A stretch of DNA of 64,000 bases from Corynebacterium propinquum DSM 44285 (GTDB lineage: Bacteria > Actinomycetota > Actinomycetes > Mycobacteriales > Mycobacteriaceae), in contig NZ_AQXC01000002.1 in assembly GCF_000375525.1 (NCBI RefSeq), forward strand, positions 62,001 to 126,000. Direction: 5' to 3'. Numbering within the stretch: the first letter of the stretch is position 1; each line of letters begins with the position of its first letter. Below the pieces are notes generated by a model. That model was given only the letters and a program-made list of their open reading frames with translations, made no database searches and was not told the origin of the DNA. Positions 9,020 through 18,344 of the stretch are shown here, piece by piece. The translations under genes were made by a program, and so were the position numbers.

Positions 9020-9787
9020 ATGTACGACACTTCCACGATCTTATTCGCGTTCGCACTCACACTTGCCGCCGGGCTTTCCACCGGAATCGGCGGCGCGATT
9101 GCAATTGCCAAAAGACGCCCCGGTCCAGCGTTTATGGCCGCCTCATTAGGGTTATCTGCTGGTGTCATGCTCTACGTGTCGTTCGTCGAAATCTTACCGA
9201 AGGCCATGGAATCTATTGGTGGTTGGGCGGTCGCGGGATTTTTTGCCGGAATTCTCATGATTCTCATCATCGATCGGTTGGTTCCCGAAGACGTGAACCC
9301 GCATGAGCCGTTACAGCTGCAAAATGACCCGAGAGCTCGATTTCTTAAGACCGGGGTGTTTACTGCCGCAGCGATTGCCATTCATAACTTCCCGGAAGGC
9401 TTGGCGACGTTCATCGCTGGCCTGGAAGAGCCTGGTATCGCTGTCGGTGTGGCGGTAGCGATTGCTATTCACAACATCCCGGAAGGCATTGCGGTTGCGA
9501 TCCCGTTGCGCGAAGCACTGGGTTCTAGGTGGAAAGCGTGGGCGGCAGCAACCTTGTCGGGCTTAGCAGAACCACTCGGTGCCGTCGTGGGGTTTGCTCT
9601 ATTAATGCCGATCATGGGGCCTGCGGCGTTGGGAGTTGTGTTCTCCGCGGTCGCCGGCGTGATGGTGTTTATCAGTTTGGATAAACTCTTGCCGACGGCC
9701 GAGGTGACCGGGCGACACCATGCCGCCGTATACGGGCTGATAGCGGGCATGGCGATCATGGCGGTGTCACTGTTGCTCGGTGCCTAG
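9020..9787 (+). CDS. zupT: ZIP family zinc transporter ZupT
   Basis: ZIP-family metal importer of 255 residues with about eight transmembrane helices. The two metal-site helices are clear: AIAIHNFPEGLATFIAGLEE near residue 120 and AIAIHNIPEGIAVAIPLREA near 155, each carrying the H-N-x-P-E-G motif of ZupT. Bacterial ZupT imports zinc and other divalent cations. GGGAAACG immediately before ATG 9020 gives a usable ribosome site. It is monocistronic by position, convergent with the DUF402 gene. No Zur box was recognised in the 130-base upstream gap. Confidence 0.93.
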   Translation: MYDTSTILFAFALTLAAGLSTGIGGAIAIAKRRPGPAFMAASLGLSAGVMLYVSFVEILPKAMESIGGWAVAGFFAGILMILIIDRLVPEDVNPHEPLQLQNDPRARFLKTGVFTAAAIAIHNFPEGLATFIAGLEEPGIAVGVAVAIAIHNIPEGIAVAIPLREALGSRWKAWAAATLSGLAEPLGAVVGFALLMPIMGPAALGVVFSAVAGVMVFISLDKLLPTAEVTGRHHAAVYGLIAGMAIMAVSLLLGA

Positions 9788-9798
9788 CTGCTGGGAGC

Positions 9799-10425
9799 CT
9801 AGTTTTGTAGTGGTGGGGTGAGCTCAATAGTTGCCGGATCCGCCCAGGAAATGGGGATGTTCAAAGAATCCAGCCAGGCGAGGACATTATCATCGTGGCG
9901 AGTAATGCCTTCTACCGCGCGTAGCGTGGCCTCGATGGCGTGTTCGGCATCCTCGGCACTGATGAGGCCTTCGGCGGTGGCCTCTGCGAGTTCGTCAATA
10001 TCGAGTACGTCGACTTGCTTCCCAGTTAATGAGACGATGTCAACGTATAAATCCCGGGTGTGCCAAGCACGCGTTGTTTCGGCGGATAGTGATCGCGGGA
10101 TGGTGGAGGTAACTGCGTCTAGGTTGCTGATATCGGCTTTTTTGATATCGGCATTGTTGATATCGACCCTGCTAATATCAACAATGTCAATGTAATAGTC
10201 TTGCGGCCTTTCATAACCTGGGCGGTAGTGAAAAATGCTCACACGCAGGGAAAGATCTGGCAGTAGCCACGACTCCAAATAACCGAATTGTGGATGATCA
10301 GCGCCCCGGGCCATGTACAAACCGAATCGTGTTTCACGGTAAGTATCGACCACGCGGTGGAAGCCTTTCGGGTCGATATTGATGCCGCATTCGGTGGCGA
10401 AAGTTTCTTGTTTAACTGGGTGCAT
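9799..10425 (-). CDS. DUF402 family protein with internal repeats
   Basis: DUF402 (FomD-like) protein of about 208 residues; family members include nucleoside-diphosphate-type phosphatases, but the substrate here is unknown. The paired motifs DYYIDIVDI and DLYVDIVSLTGKQVDVLDIDELAEA carry the conserved Asp and Tyr. Between them sits an unusual run of five-residue repeats built on Asp-Ile (SRV, NNA, KKA, SNL), encoded by four 15-base units at 10129-10188. ATG 10425 gives the conventional N-terminus MHPVKQETF; ATG 10479 would overlap the upstream gene by 40 bases. It follows the secreted-protein gene and may share its transcript. Confidence 0.82.
   Translation of the reverse strand: MHPVKQETFATECGINIDPKGFHRVVDTYRETRFGLYMARGADHPQFGYLESWLLPDLSLRVSIFHYRPGYERPQDYYIDIVDISRVDINNADIKKADISNLDAVTSTIPRSLSAETTRAWHTRDLYVDIVSLTGKQVDVLDIDELAEATAEGLISAEDAEHAIEATLRAVEGITRHDDNVLAWLDSLNIPISWADPATIELTPPLQN
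10129..10188. repeat. Four 15-bp tandem repeats in the DUF402 gene
   Basis: Four consecutive 15-base units start at 10129, 10144, 10159 and 10174; the first three begin GATATC and the fourth AATATC. They are in frame with the DUF402 gene and encode five-residue units, so unit gain or loss would not shift the frame. Confidence 0.9.
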
Positions 10426-10439
10426 GATCTCAACGAAGT

Positions 10440-11162
10440 TTAACTGGTGATGATGGCTGCGGTGGGGAAATAGTTGCACTTACTGTGTTCTGTGTGCACG
10501 CTGCCTTCCAGCAGGGCCACGATGGTTCCGCGACCAGTATCGGCGACGCCAGAAATGGTGGCTGGGCCTTCGGGATTGATGCCGTGATTGCCCAAGGCGG
10601 CAGTACCGTATTTGCCATTGCTCAGGTTGAACCAATGCGCCCGCATATCTTGGCTGTGGGCAGCTGGGGCGGTTCCTAGTGCAGTGAACAGGAAGGCGGT
10701 TTCGTGGGCGCGCGCGCCCGGAGCTGGAATCTCCGCTGGCCCCGGTACTGCTATTGCTGTGCCGACGCTGTTGTGTGTGCCGTTGATGCATGAGCCTGCC
10801 ACCGTTGGCCAGCCAAACTGTGTGAAATTCGGGCCTTGTTGTGGCAGGTCTGGCCCACCAGTTTCACCGGCGCCGATGGCGAAATCGAGTGCCTGCAAGA
10901 TTGCATCCCGTGCTTGGGGTGGTATCCACGGTTGGTGGGCGAAATCACGGATTTGTGTGGCTGTTTTCGGAGTGGGACGCCCCAAATGGTCAACCGGAGA
11001 GTAGCGCTCGAAAAAGTCATTGAGCTGGTGCTCAATTGTGGGCGTCGACGGCAGGCTGGAAGGCATCGGCGCTGCCTGAGCCTGCAGGGTCGATGCTGCG
11101 ATGAGGGCGCAGCCAGCGGTAATGCTAGCCATAATGGTGCGTGGGCGAATGGCTGCGGCCAT
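10440..11162 (-). CDS. Secreted protein, Rv1157c-like by position
   Basis: A 240-residue exported protein of unknown function. A signal peptide is clear: basic start (MAAAIRPRTIM), hydrophobic core (ASITAGCALIAASTLQ) and cleavage at AQAA-PMP near residue 32. The mature part has two cysteines (GSCINGTHN and HSKCNYFPT) that could form a disulfide, and the motif GPNFTQFGWPTVAGSC. In mycobacteria a secreted Ala/Pro-rich protein (Rv1157c) lies at the corresponding place near typA; I infer relationship from position and general look only. Minus-strand TTGTGA and TATTAG boxes around 11270-11300 could form its promoter. Confidence 0.78.
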   Translation of the reverse strand: MAAAIRPRTIMASITAGCALIAASTLQAQAAPMPSSLPSTPTIEHQLNDFFERYSPVDHLGRPTPKTATQIRDFAHQPWIPPQARDAILQALDFAIGAGETGGPDLPQQGPNFTQFGWPTVAGSCINGTHNSVGTAIAVPGPAEIPAPGARAHETAFLFTALGTAPAAHSQDMRAHWFNLSNGKYGTAALGNHGINPEGPATISGVADTGRGTIVALLEGSVHTEHSKCNYFPTAAIITS

Positions 11163-11533
11163 GTGATCCTCCGTGTACCGGGTTTGGGGATAAAGTCTGC
11201 CTGCGGTCAGTGCCTGAGTGTAACGGCTGTGCAGGTATTTCTTTGCCTCTGGTGATGCTTACTTGGTATTTACTATTGTCACTCTAATAACAAACGCAAC
11301 ATCTGTCACAATTTTTATAAGGTTAGTGGCCCACAGTACTTAACGCAATGGTTAATTCCCGGGGTGTTTGCTGGGCTGTTTGTCAGGTTGTTTGCCGTAT
11401 TGGGGATTGTGCTGTTTTCGATTTACGGGGTTGGGGTTGGAGCTCGCGGGGGATGGGGCGATCAAGAAGATGCATGTCGGCTGCAAGGCGAGTATCGTTG
11501 AAGCGTTAAAACCCACAATCTTTCAGGAGTACT
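11163..11533. other. Intergenic region upstream of typA
   Basis: This 371-base gap separates the divergent secreted-protein and typA genes. The part at 11260-11330 is AT-rich and probably holds promoters. The part at 11360-11460 is G- and T-rich on the plus strand, with repeated TGTTTG and GGGGTTGG words. AGGAG four bases before GTG 11534 is the typA ribosome site. No ORF, RNA gene or strong hairpin was recognised. Confidence 0.6.
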
Positions 11534-13438
11534 GTGAACACTGAGTTCCGCAACGTCGCAATCGTCGCACACGTCGACCATGGCAAAACCACGCTCGTCA
11601 ACGGAATGCTCGAACAATCCGGTGCGTTCGGTGAACATGGCGAAGTCAATGATCGCGTCATGGACTCGAATGACCAGGAAAAAGAGCGTGGCATTACGAT
11701 CCTCGCGAAAAACACTGCGGTCCGTCGTAAGGGGCTGGGTAAAGACGGCGCCGACCTTATTATTAACGTCATCGACACCCCGGGCCACGCTGACTTCGGT
11801 GGTGAGGTCGAGCGCGGAATCTCGATGGTTGACGGCGTAGTGCTGCTTGTCGACGCCGCCGAAGGTCCACTGCCACAAACTCGATTCGTTCTCACCAAGG
11901 CTTTGGAAGCAAAGCTGCCGGTGATCATCGCCGTCAACAAAACGGACCGTCCAGATGCCCGCATCGACGACGTCGTGCAAGAATCCCAAGACCTACTCTT
12001 GGAAATCGCAGCTGGCCTCGAAGACGAAGAAGCTGCCGCGGCAGCCGAAGAACTGCTGGATCTGCCTGTCCTGTACGCCTCTGGCCGCGAAGGCAAAGCC
12101 TCGACGGAGAACCCGGGCGATGGCAATGTGCCAGATTCTGAGGATCTGCAGCCATTGTTCGATGTTATCTACGACGTTTTGCCGGAACCATCCGCCACCG
12201 TTGATGCTCCACTGCAAGCGCACGTCACTAACTTGGACTCCTCGGACTTTTTGGGACGTCTCGCGCTACTGCGTGTATACGCCGGTAAGATCACCAAAGG
12301 CCAGCAGGTTGCGTGGATTCATTACGACGAAGACGGCAATGAAAAGACCACTACTGTCAAGGTCGCAGAGTTGCTGCGTACCGTAGGTTTCGACCGCCAG
12401 CCGGCGCAAGAAGCAATCGCTGGTGATATCGTCGCTATCTCTGGTATCCCGGAAATTATGATCGGCGATACCGTCGCTGATCCAGAATCTCCGAAGGCAC
12501 TGCCACGCATCGCTGTCGATGAGCCAGCAATTTCTATGACCATCGGCGTGAATACCTCGCCATTGGCTGGCCGCGGCGGTGGCGACAAGATGACCGCCCG
12601 CTTGCTGAAAAACCGCCTGGACCAAGAACTGATCGGTAACGTTTCGCTGCGCGTGCTGCCCACCGAAAAGCCAGATGCTTGGGAGGTGCAGGGACGCGGC
12701 GAAATGGCGTTGTCTGTCTTGATTGAATCCATGCGCAGGGAAGGCTTCGAACTGACCGTCGGCAAGCCGGAAGTTGTCACGCAAACCATTGATGGTCAGG
12801 TGCACGAGCCTTACGAGATCATCACTATTGATGTCCCGAGCGAATTCCAGGGTGCTGTGACCCAGCTGTTGGCTGGTCGAAAAGGCCAGATGCAATCCAT
12901 GGACATCAAAGAAGGCGACTGGGTCCGCATGATCTTCCGCATTCCGGCCCGTGGTTTGATTGGTTTCCGCACGCAATTTATGACAGAAACCCGCGGTACC
13001 GGTATCGCGAACTCCATGTCCGATGGCATGGACGTGTGGGCCGGACAGATCAAGTCTCGCGCCACCGGTTCGCTCGTTGCGGACCGTTCCGGCAAGATCA
13101 CCCAGTTTGCGCTGATGTCGCTGGCTGACCGCGGCAACTTCTTTGTGGAACCAGGCGCAGAAGCCTACGAAGGCATGGTTGTTGGTGCCAATAACCGTGA
13201 TGAAGACATGGATATCAACATCACGAAGGAAAAGAAGCTGACCAATATGCGTGCAGCTTCTGCGGATACCACCGTCACCCTGGCAAAAGCCAAGACTCTG
13301 TCGCTGGAAGAAGCACTGGAATTCTGTGGCAACGACGAATGCGTCGAAGTTGCGCCAGAGGTACTGCGCGTGCGCAAGGTAGAGCTTAACGCTGCTGAGC
13401 GTCGTCGCGCTGCATCTCGTGCGAAAAACCAGAAATAG
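11534..13438 (+). CDS. typA: Translational GTPase TypA/BipA
   Basis: Ribosome-associated GTPase of the EF-G superfamily, involved in stress adaptation and ribosome assembly. The 634 residues include G1 AHVDHGKTTLVNGML, switch and G2 RGITILAKNT, G3 DTPGHADFGGEVERG, G4 NKTDRPDAR and G5 ASG, then domain II (~200-300), EF-G-like domains III and V, and the TypA-specific C-terminal domain (~480-600). GTG 11534 has AGGAG four bases upstream. typA next to lpqW is also the mycobacterial order. Codon usage looks strongly biased, as expected for a well-expressed gene. Confidence 0.97.
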   Translation: MNTEFRNVAIVAHVDHGKTTLVNGMLEQSGAFGEHGEVNDRVMDSNDQEKERGITILAKNTAVRRKGLGKDGADLIINVIDTPGHADFGGEVERGISMVDGVVLLVDAAEGPLPQTRFVLTKALEAKLPVIIAVNKTDRPDARIDDVVQESQDLLLEIAAGLEDEEAAAAAEELLDLPVLYASGREGKASTENPGDGNVPDSEDLQPLFDVIYDVLPEPSATVDAPLQAHVTNLDSSDFLGRLALLRVYAGKITKGQQVAWIHYDEDGNEKTTTVKVAELLRTVGFDRQPAQEAIAGDIVAISGIPEIMIGDTVADPESPKALPRIAVDEPAISMTIGVNTSPLAGRGGGDKMTARLLKNRLDQELIGNVSLRVLPTEKPDAWEVQGRGEMALSVLIESMRREGFELTVGKPEVVTQTIDGQVHEPYEIITIDVPSEFQGAVTQLLAGRKGQMQSMDIKEGDWVRMIFRIPARGLIGFRTQFMTETRGTGIANSMSDGMDVWAGQIKSRATGSLVADRSGKITQFALMSLADRGNFFVEPGAEAYEGMVVGANNRDEDMDINITKEKKLTNMRAASADTTVTLAKAKTLSLEEALEFCGNDECVEVAPEVLRVRKVELNAAERRRAASRAKNQK

Positions 13439-13510
13439 GCAGACAGCCACGCAAGCCAGATAGCCCAGAACTCTTGGCACTTAAGTGAGCTAAGAAGAAT
13501 ACTTACAGCC

Positions 13511-15445
13511 ATGATGCGCAGACACGAAACAGCCGCATTGCCTGCGGAAGACACAGATGCTGGTTCGGGAAAGACCCGGCGTCGTCGAATGTTTCCTGGT
13601 GCCATCGTGGCTGTTGCTGGTTTGTTGACCGCATGTGTGGCTAATCCTGGCCCACCACCAATTGAGACCGGGCAAGAGGCTGAATCCAGCGCTGCTGATG
13701 TTGCTCGCGGAGACAACCCATCGGCGTCAGAAGCCGGAGCAGGGCAGTCTCGTCCAGGTGAATCCGACGCGGAAGAGCGCGAGCATCGCCGAAATCCAGC
13801 GGAAAAGTCCCAGGTTGGTGTCGGCATCGACCCGATCCATTTTGGTTTGAACCCGCACCTGAAAGCTAACCAACAAGCCGTCGTCGACGATATCGCCGCG
13901 CTTGTGTTGCCGTCGGCGTTTGTCAACGGTGAAATCACGGAGCTGTTAGATTCCGCAGAAGAAGTTCCAGTGCGTGAACACCACACCAGAAGCGACGAGC
14001 ACCAGGCCGAATCTGAGTCGTCGGGAGGCACATCCACGCAACAGGTGGATCCGGCGGACCAGCCCGTCGTCCAGAAGGTACGCTATGAAATCTCACCCCA
14101 GGCACAGTGGTCCGATGGCACCCCAATCACGGGTGAAGACTTTATTTATTTGTGGCAGCAGATGACGTCCACGCCGGGGGTGGTCGGTGCTGCTGGCTAT
14201 TTCGCGATTTCGAACATCACGACTACCGCCGGTGGCAAAATTGTCGATGTGGAGTTCTCGCAACGTGTCAATGACTGGCGCGAATTATTCCACTATTTAT
14301 TACCTGCGCATTTGATGAATGCGCCGTTTTCGGCAGCTCGGGAAATCCCTGCTAGCGCAGGCCGTTATCACATTGACGGCGTTGATTGGGCTCGCGGAAA
14401 GGTAACCTTGCACCGCAATGATCGTTTCTGGGGTGCTGATCCTGCTCGGATCGACGTGCTGGAATTGACCGAGATTCGCAATCCAGCGCAAGGACTTAAT
14501 CTCATGCGTTCCGGGCAGATTGCATTCGCTGATCTCACGCCCGGAGAAACGACATTTTTATCGTATAGTGCTCTACCAGGTACCCAGGTGTTCCGTTTGA
14601 ATACTTCGCGACAGCTGCAGGTGGAGCTACTGAGCCAATCCCCAATTTTCCGGGACCACGACATGCGTGCAGAGTTTGCGCGTGCGCTCGATATTTCTTC
14701 GCTCGCGGTGCAGGCGACTGGTCGGCGTACTGACCTTCGGGTTCCTGGACACTCGGACGATGCCGCCAAGACGGTTGGTAGCGATGGGGGCGCAGTAGGC
14801 GATGGCACGATGGGGCCCGGGGAAGTGGCTGAGCAGCACGTAAGCCTTTTGCGGCAACAGACGAGCAACCGGCGCCCGCTTCGGATTGCAGCAGATCCGG
14901 CCGATACCGTGGCCAATGCCGCCGCGAGCGTTCTCGTGGATCGGATGGTAGCAGCCGGTGTAGCCGCGGAAGTGGTGGCCGATGATTTTGTCTCAATCAG
15001 CGAAGAATTGGCACCAGATGGTGCTGTCGATGCGGTAATTAGCTGGAACGATACAAGCACGACGTCATTGAACATTGCCGATGAGTTGCTCTGTCGTGCA
15101 CCAGCGACCAACACTGCATATGCTGATTGGTTACCGCAGTGTGCACCCGAGGTTGAAAACGCGTGGGCAGACGTGCTTAGTGGGGCAGTAGATAATGATC
15201 GAGCGAGCCAATTGGTTTCGACGTTGGAATCGGATCATATCCTGCACATCCCGGTGCTCGATGAGCGACGAATTCGGATTCTCGGCAGCGGTATGGTGGG
15301 GCCGGAACCAGAATTAGGCGACTGGCCTGCCGGGTTAAAATTGGCCCCATATTGGGATTTGGCAGGTCCAGCAGATCCAACGGGTTCCGCTGATAAGCGG
15401 GCTGCAGCTCCACTGACCGCGGAACCGGATATCCCAGAACCTTAA
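13511..15445 (+). CDS. lpqW: LpqW-like solute-binding lipoprotein
   Basis: A 644-residue lipoprotein of the family-5 (oligopeptide) substrate-binding fold. A basic N-terminus (KTRRRRMFPGAIVAVAGLL) leads to a lipobox LLTAC near residue 40. The Ser/Glu/Gly-rich linker is followed by the SBP_bac_5 core, including SPQAQWSDGTPITGEDFIYLWQ and GRYHIDGVDWARGKVTLHRND. In mycobacteria LpqW, also next to typA, regulates the branch point of PIM and lipoarabinomannan synthesis rather than import, and the absence of ABC permease genes here fits that role. Placement between typA and mshB supports the assignment. Confidence 0.88.
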   Translation: MMRRHETAALPAEDTDAGSGKTRRRRMFPGAIVAVAGLLTACVANPGPPPIETGQEAESSAADVARGDNPSASEAGAGQSRPGESDAEEREHRRNPAEKSQVGVGIDPIHFGLNPHLKANQQAVVDDIAALVLPSAFVNGEITELLDSAEEVPVREHHTRSDEHQAESESSGGTSTQQVDPADQPVVQKVRYEISPQAQWSDGTPITGEDFIYLWQQMTSTPGVVGAAGYFAISNITTTAGGKIVDVEFSQRVNDWRELFHYLLPAHLMNAPFSAAREIPASAGRYHIDGVDWARGKVTLHRNDRFWGADPARIDVLELTEIRNPAQGLNLMRSGQIAFADLTPGETTFLSYSALPGTQVFRLNTSRQLQVELLSQSPIFRDHDMRAEFARALDISSLAVQATGRRTDLRVPGHSDDAAKTVGSDGGAVGDGTMGPGEVAEQHVSLLRQQTSNRRPLRIAADPADTVANAAASVLVDRMVAAGVAAEVVADDFVSISEELAPDGAVDAVISWNDTSTTSLNIADELLCRAPATNTAYADWLPQCAPEVENAWADVLSGAVDNDRASQLVSTLESDHILHIPVLDERRIRILGSGMVGPEPELGDWPAGLKLAPYWDLAGPADPTGSADKRAAAPLTAEPDIPEP

Positions 15446-15541
15446 CTAATAACCGCATGCTGCTGATACGTTGAACTGATTTATAAACCCATGACACCCC
15501 GTGCATCGGCATGAGACAGAAATGTAGCTGGAGGTAGAGCA

Positions 15542-16393
15542 ATGAAGGTGTTGGCGGTACACGCGCACCCGGATGATGAAGCAATATGGACAGGCGGCGC
15601 CTTGGCACGTTTCGCTCGGCAAGGTGCTCAGGTCACCGTTTTGACGTGTACGAATGGTGAAGAAGGCGAGATTATTGGGCGAGCGGAAATCGTGGAGGAT
15701 TTAGCCGAGTTTCGTCTGCATGAATTATCCGACGCCCTCGATATCTTGCGAGTACGTGGCCAAAGAATAAATCTTCGTGATTCGGGTATGGCAGGGTCGG
15801 AGTCTGCTAAACATCCACGGGCATTGGTCAATAACGTCGATAGTGCAGCCACTGCCGTCGAGAAGTTCTTGCGGGCAGAACAACCCGATCTGGTAATTAC
15901 CTACGGTCCTGACGGAGGATATGGGCATCCGGATCACATTGCTGCGCATGATGCCACACATGAGGCGTTATCCCGGGTGCATGCCGACGGCATCGACCCC
16001 GAAGTCTGGTGGACAGTTTTGTACCGCGACGGGGTTGTGGAAGGCCAGAAACGATTCGCTTTGCCAGCAGGCTGGCAGTGGCCCAGCCAGGAATATTTAT
16101 TCAATGGCACTGACGAGATTACCGATGTGGGTTTGGAACTATCTGAGGCGGAAGTTACAGCAAAACGCGAGGCCATGGCTGCCCACGCCACGCAAGTGTG
16201 GCTTGCCGACGGCCGGGCCTCGGAAGTTAATCCAGAGACCGTGACGACCACCCACGATGACGCGCTCGCTGGGGTTTATGCCCTGTCAAACTTGTATGCC
16301 TACCCGATAACTCGCACCGAGCATTATCAGCTACCGTTTGGTCCTGGGCCGATTGCGCGTGCACAGGAGCAGCATCGGTGGGTAAACGAGTAA
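15542..16393 (+). CDS. mshB: Mycothiol biosynthesis deacetylase MshB
   Basis: N-acetyl-1-D-myo-inosityl-2-amino-2-deoxy-alpha-D-glucopyranoside deacetylase, the second step of mycothiol synthesis. The 283-residue PIG-L fold has the zinc and base motif VHAHPDDEAIWTGGALARFA at residues 4-23, and the second His in YGHPDHIAAHDATHEAL near 135-150. GGAGG lies seven bases before ATG 15542. It overlaps the next gene by 16 bases. The mshB, small membrane protein, ferredoxin, dapC order matches mycobacteria. Confidence 0.94.
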   Translation: MKVLAVHAHPDDEAIWTGGALARFARQGAQVTVLTCTNGEEGEIIGRAEIVEDLAEFRLHELSDALDILRVRGQRINLRDSGMAGSESAKHPRALVNNVDSAATAVEKFLRAEQPDLVITYGPDGGYGHPDHIAAHDATHEALSRVHADGIDPEVWWTVLYRDGVVEGQKRFALPAGWQWPSQEYLFNGTDEITDVGLELSEAEVTAKREAMAAHATQVWLADGRASEVNPETVTTTHDDALAGVYALSNLYAYPITRTEHYQLPFGPGPIARAQEQHRWVNE

Positions 16394-16794
16394 TACGCAC
16401 CGAATTCAGTCGCGGAGAGGTTGTCGGAGCCCTCGTCTGGCTGAGCATTTTCGCTGCAGTCGGTGCAGTTTTTTGTCTGCAGTATTTGCCCGCTACCATC
16501 GAACTCAAGGTTACGAGCCTGCCGTGGACTATCCCATTAGCCTTCGGCTGGTGCCTGGTTTTGGTGAAAACCGCCACGTTGTGGTCGTCGAACTACCTTG
16601 TTCAGCTACTTCCCACGGTAATCTGGATGGGTGTGGTTTGGCTGATGTTGCCCACGTCAGCTGCGGTTGCGTACGTGGTGGGTTTGGTGTGTGCCGTCCT
16701 GGCAGGAGCAGCTTGGCCGGTCATTGCTTACCACAAACACCAAAGAAGAAGCCGTCGTACCGAAACAGCACAAAGTATTCAGGAGAACCCATGA
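16378..16794 (+). CDS. Small membrane protein (Rv1171-like by position)
   Basis: A 138-residue protein with about four transmembrane helices (roughly 14-36, 48-66, 72-90 and 96-118) and a basic C-terminus (YHKHQRRSRRTET). Function is unknown. GTG 16378 overlaps the 3' end of mshB in another frame, and the stop TGA overlaps the ferredoxin start as ATGA, so translation is probably coupled in both directions. In mycobacteria an uncharacterised membrane protein occupies the same place between mshB and later genes; the relationship is inferred from position and topology. Confidence 0.82.
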   Translation: MGKRVIRTEFSRGEVVGALVWLSIFAAVGAVFCLQYLPATIELKVTSLPWTIPLAFGWCLVLVKTATLWSSNYLVQLLPTVIWMGVVWLMLPTSAAVAYVVGLVCAVLAGAAWPVIAYHKHQRRSRRTETAQSIQENP

Positions 16795-17123
16795 CCTATA
16801 TCATTGCCCAGCCGTGCGTCGACGTGATGGACCGCGGCTGTGTGGAAGAATGCCCGGTTGACTGCATCTATGAAGGCAAGCGCATGTTGTATATCCACCC
16901 GGATGAATGCGTCGACTGCGGTGCTTGTGAGCCAGCTTGCCCGGTAGAAGCAATTTTCTATGAAGACGATACCCCGGATGAGTGGGAAGAATACTACGAT
17001 GCAAACGTTGGCTTCTTTGATGACCTTGGATCTCCGGGCGGAGCTGCGGGCTTAGGACCACAAGATTTCGACCATCCGATGATTACAAAACTGCCTCCGC
17101 AAAATCAGGACGTCGAGATTTAA
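16791..17123 (+). CDS. fdxC: Ferredoxin (7Fe type)
   Basis: Bacterial ferredoxin of 110 residues, an electron carrier binding one [3Fe-4S] and one [4Fe-4S] cluster. Residues 1-60 carry CVDVMDRGCVEECPVDCIYEG and CVDCGACEPACPVEAIF: the first motif has the spacing of the 3Fe-type cluster, with CxxC broken, and the second is a full CxxCxxCxxxCP. The acidic C-terminal extension (DDTPDEWEEYY) is typical of actinobacterial FdxC. ATG 16791 has AGGAG six bases upstream and overlaps the stop of the membrane-protein gene. It precedes dapC, as in related genomes. Confidence 0.94.
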   Translation: MTYIIAQPCVDVMDRGCVEECPVDCIYEGKRMLYIHPDECVDCGACEPACPVEAIFYEDDTPDEWEEYYDANVGFFDDLGSPGGAAGLGPQDFDHPMITKLPPQNQDVEI

Positions 17124-17203
17124 ATCTCCGGTGGCATCCAGGGGCGACGCCAGCTCGCCTGGGATAAAATCGGCTGTACACGACCGATTAAGGATAAGAA
17201 ACG

Positions 17204-18298
17204 ATGATGCGCACACCTTCGCTCCCAGATTTTCCGTGGGATAGCTTGGCCGAGGCCAAGAAAACGGCAGAATCCCATGCCGACGGGATCGTGAACCTGT
17301 CTGTAGGTACACCGGTTGATCCGGTCGCTCCAGGCATTCAATTGGCATTGGCAGAATCTGGTGCAGCACCCGGGTACCCGCAAACAGCAGGCACCGAAAA
17401 ACTCCGCGCATCCATTTCTGCTGCCTTGCAGCGGCGTTATAATATGCAGGCCGAATCCGTGCTGCCTGTCGTTGGTACGAAGGAAGCGATTGCCTGGTTG
17501 CCCACTTTGCTGGGAGCGAAGTCCGTTGTCATTCCAGAATTGGCATACCCAACGTATGAGGTTTCTGCGCGGTTGGCGGGTGCGAATGTGTTGCGCGCAG
17601 ATTCGCTTACCCAAATTGGTCCAGCAAAACCAGATTTGTTGTATATCAACAGCCCGTCGAATCCGACAGGCAAAGTCTTGGGCATCGAGCACTTACGCAA
17701 AGTAGTGGGCTGGGCGCAGTCGCGTGGTGTCATCGTCGCCTCGGACGAGTGTTATCTGGGATTAGGTTGGCAAGGCGAAGACGAAGATCAACCCCTGTCT
17801 ATTCTGGACCCACGGGTGTGTGATGGCGATACCACTAACTTGCTTGCTATCCACTCGCTGTCGAAAACGTCAAACCTGGCGTCGTACCGGGCTGGTTACC
17901 TGGCCGGCGACCCGGAAATCATTTCGGCGCTGCTGCAGGCACGCAAGCATGCAGGTCTCATTGTGCCTGGGCCCATTCAAGAGGCAATGGTGGCCGCTCT
18001 GGATAACGATGCTCACGAACTGGAGCAGAAACAGCGTTACGCGCGCCGTCGCGCACAACTATTAGGTGCGCTGCTGGACGCTGGTTTCCGGATTGATAAT
18101 TCTGAGGCCGGATTGTATTTATGGGCGACCCGCGATGAACCATGCCGTGACACCGTTGATTGGTTTGCTCGACGCGGTATTCTTGTCGCGCCCGGAGAAT
18201 TCTACGGCCCGAAGGGTAAAAACCATGTGCGCGTTTCGTTGACTGAAACCGATGAACGCATTGATGCAGCCGTAGCCCGGTTGCGCGCAGAGCAGTAG
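17204..18298 (+). CDS. dapC: N-succinyldiaminopimelate aminotransferase
   Basis: PLP-dependent class I/II aminotransferase, 364 residues, making N-succinyl-LL-2,6-diaminopimelate in the succinylase branch of lysine/DAP synthesis. Visible motifs are the cofactor site GTKEAIAWLPTLLGAKSVV, substrate-binding SPSNPTGKV, ASDECY and the Schiff-base lysine in SLSKTSNLASYRAGY near residue 225, with the C-terminal Arg in HVRVSLTETDERI. Two ATGs (17204 and 17207) follow GATAAGAAACG. It is next to fdxC and near dapD and dapE, which supports DapC over other aminotransferases. Confidence 0.93.
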   Translation: MMRTPSLPDFPWDSLAEAKKTAESHADGIVNLSVGTPVDPVAPGIQLALAESGAAPGYPQTAGTEKLRASISAALQRRYNMQAESVLPVVGTKEAIAWLPTLLGAKSVVIPELAYPTYEVSARLAGANVLRADSLTQIGPAKPDLLYINSPSNPTGKVLGIEHLRKVVGWAQSRGVIVASDECYLGLGWQGEDEDQPLSILDPRVCDGDTTNLLAIHSLSKTSNLASYRAGYLAGDPEIISALLQARKHAGLIVPGPIQEAMVAALDNDAHELEQKQRYARRRAQLLGALLDAGFRIDNSEAGLYLWATRDEPCRDTVDWFARRGILVAPGEFYGPKGKNHVRVSLTETDERIDAAVARLRAEQ

Positions 18299-18344
18299 CT
18301 TTTTGCTGCTGTTTGTTTCTTGTTCGGTCGTCGAAAGGGACTGT

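Noticed and set aside
10129..10188. Short regular repeats suggesting a CRISPR array.
   Set aside because: The 15-base units are contiguous, with no spacers, and are part of an open reading frame.
12266..13480. A 404-codon open frame opposite typA.
   Set aside because: It is fully antisense to typA and has an odd composition (His, Phe and Gln rich) with no recognisable motif; long antisense frames arise from biased codon use.
17137..17162. A partial inverted repeat between the ferredoxin and dapC genes that resembled a terminator.
   Set aside because: The stem has an internal two-base mismatch loop and is followed by GATAAAATC, not a T-run; probably no terminator.
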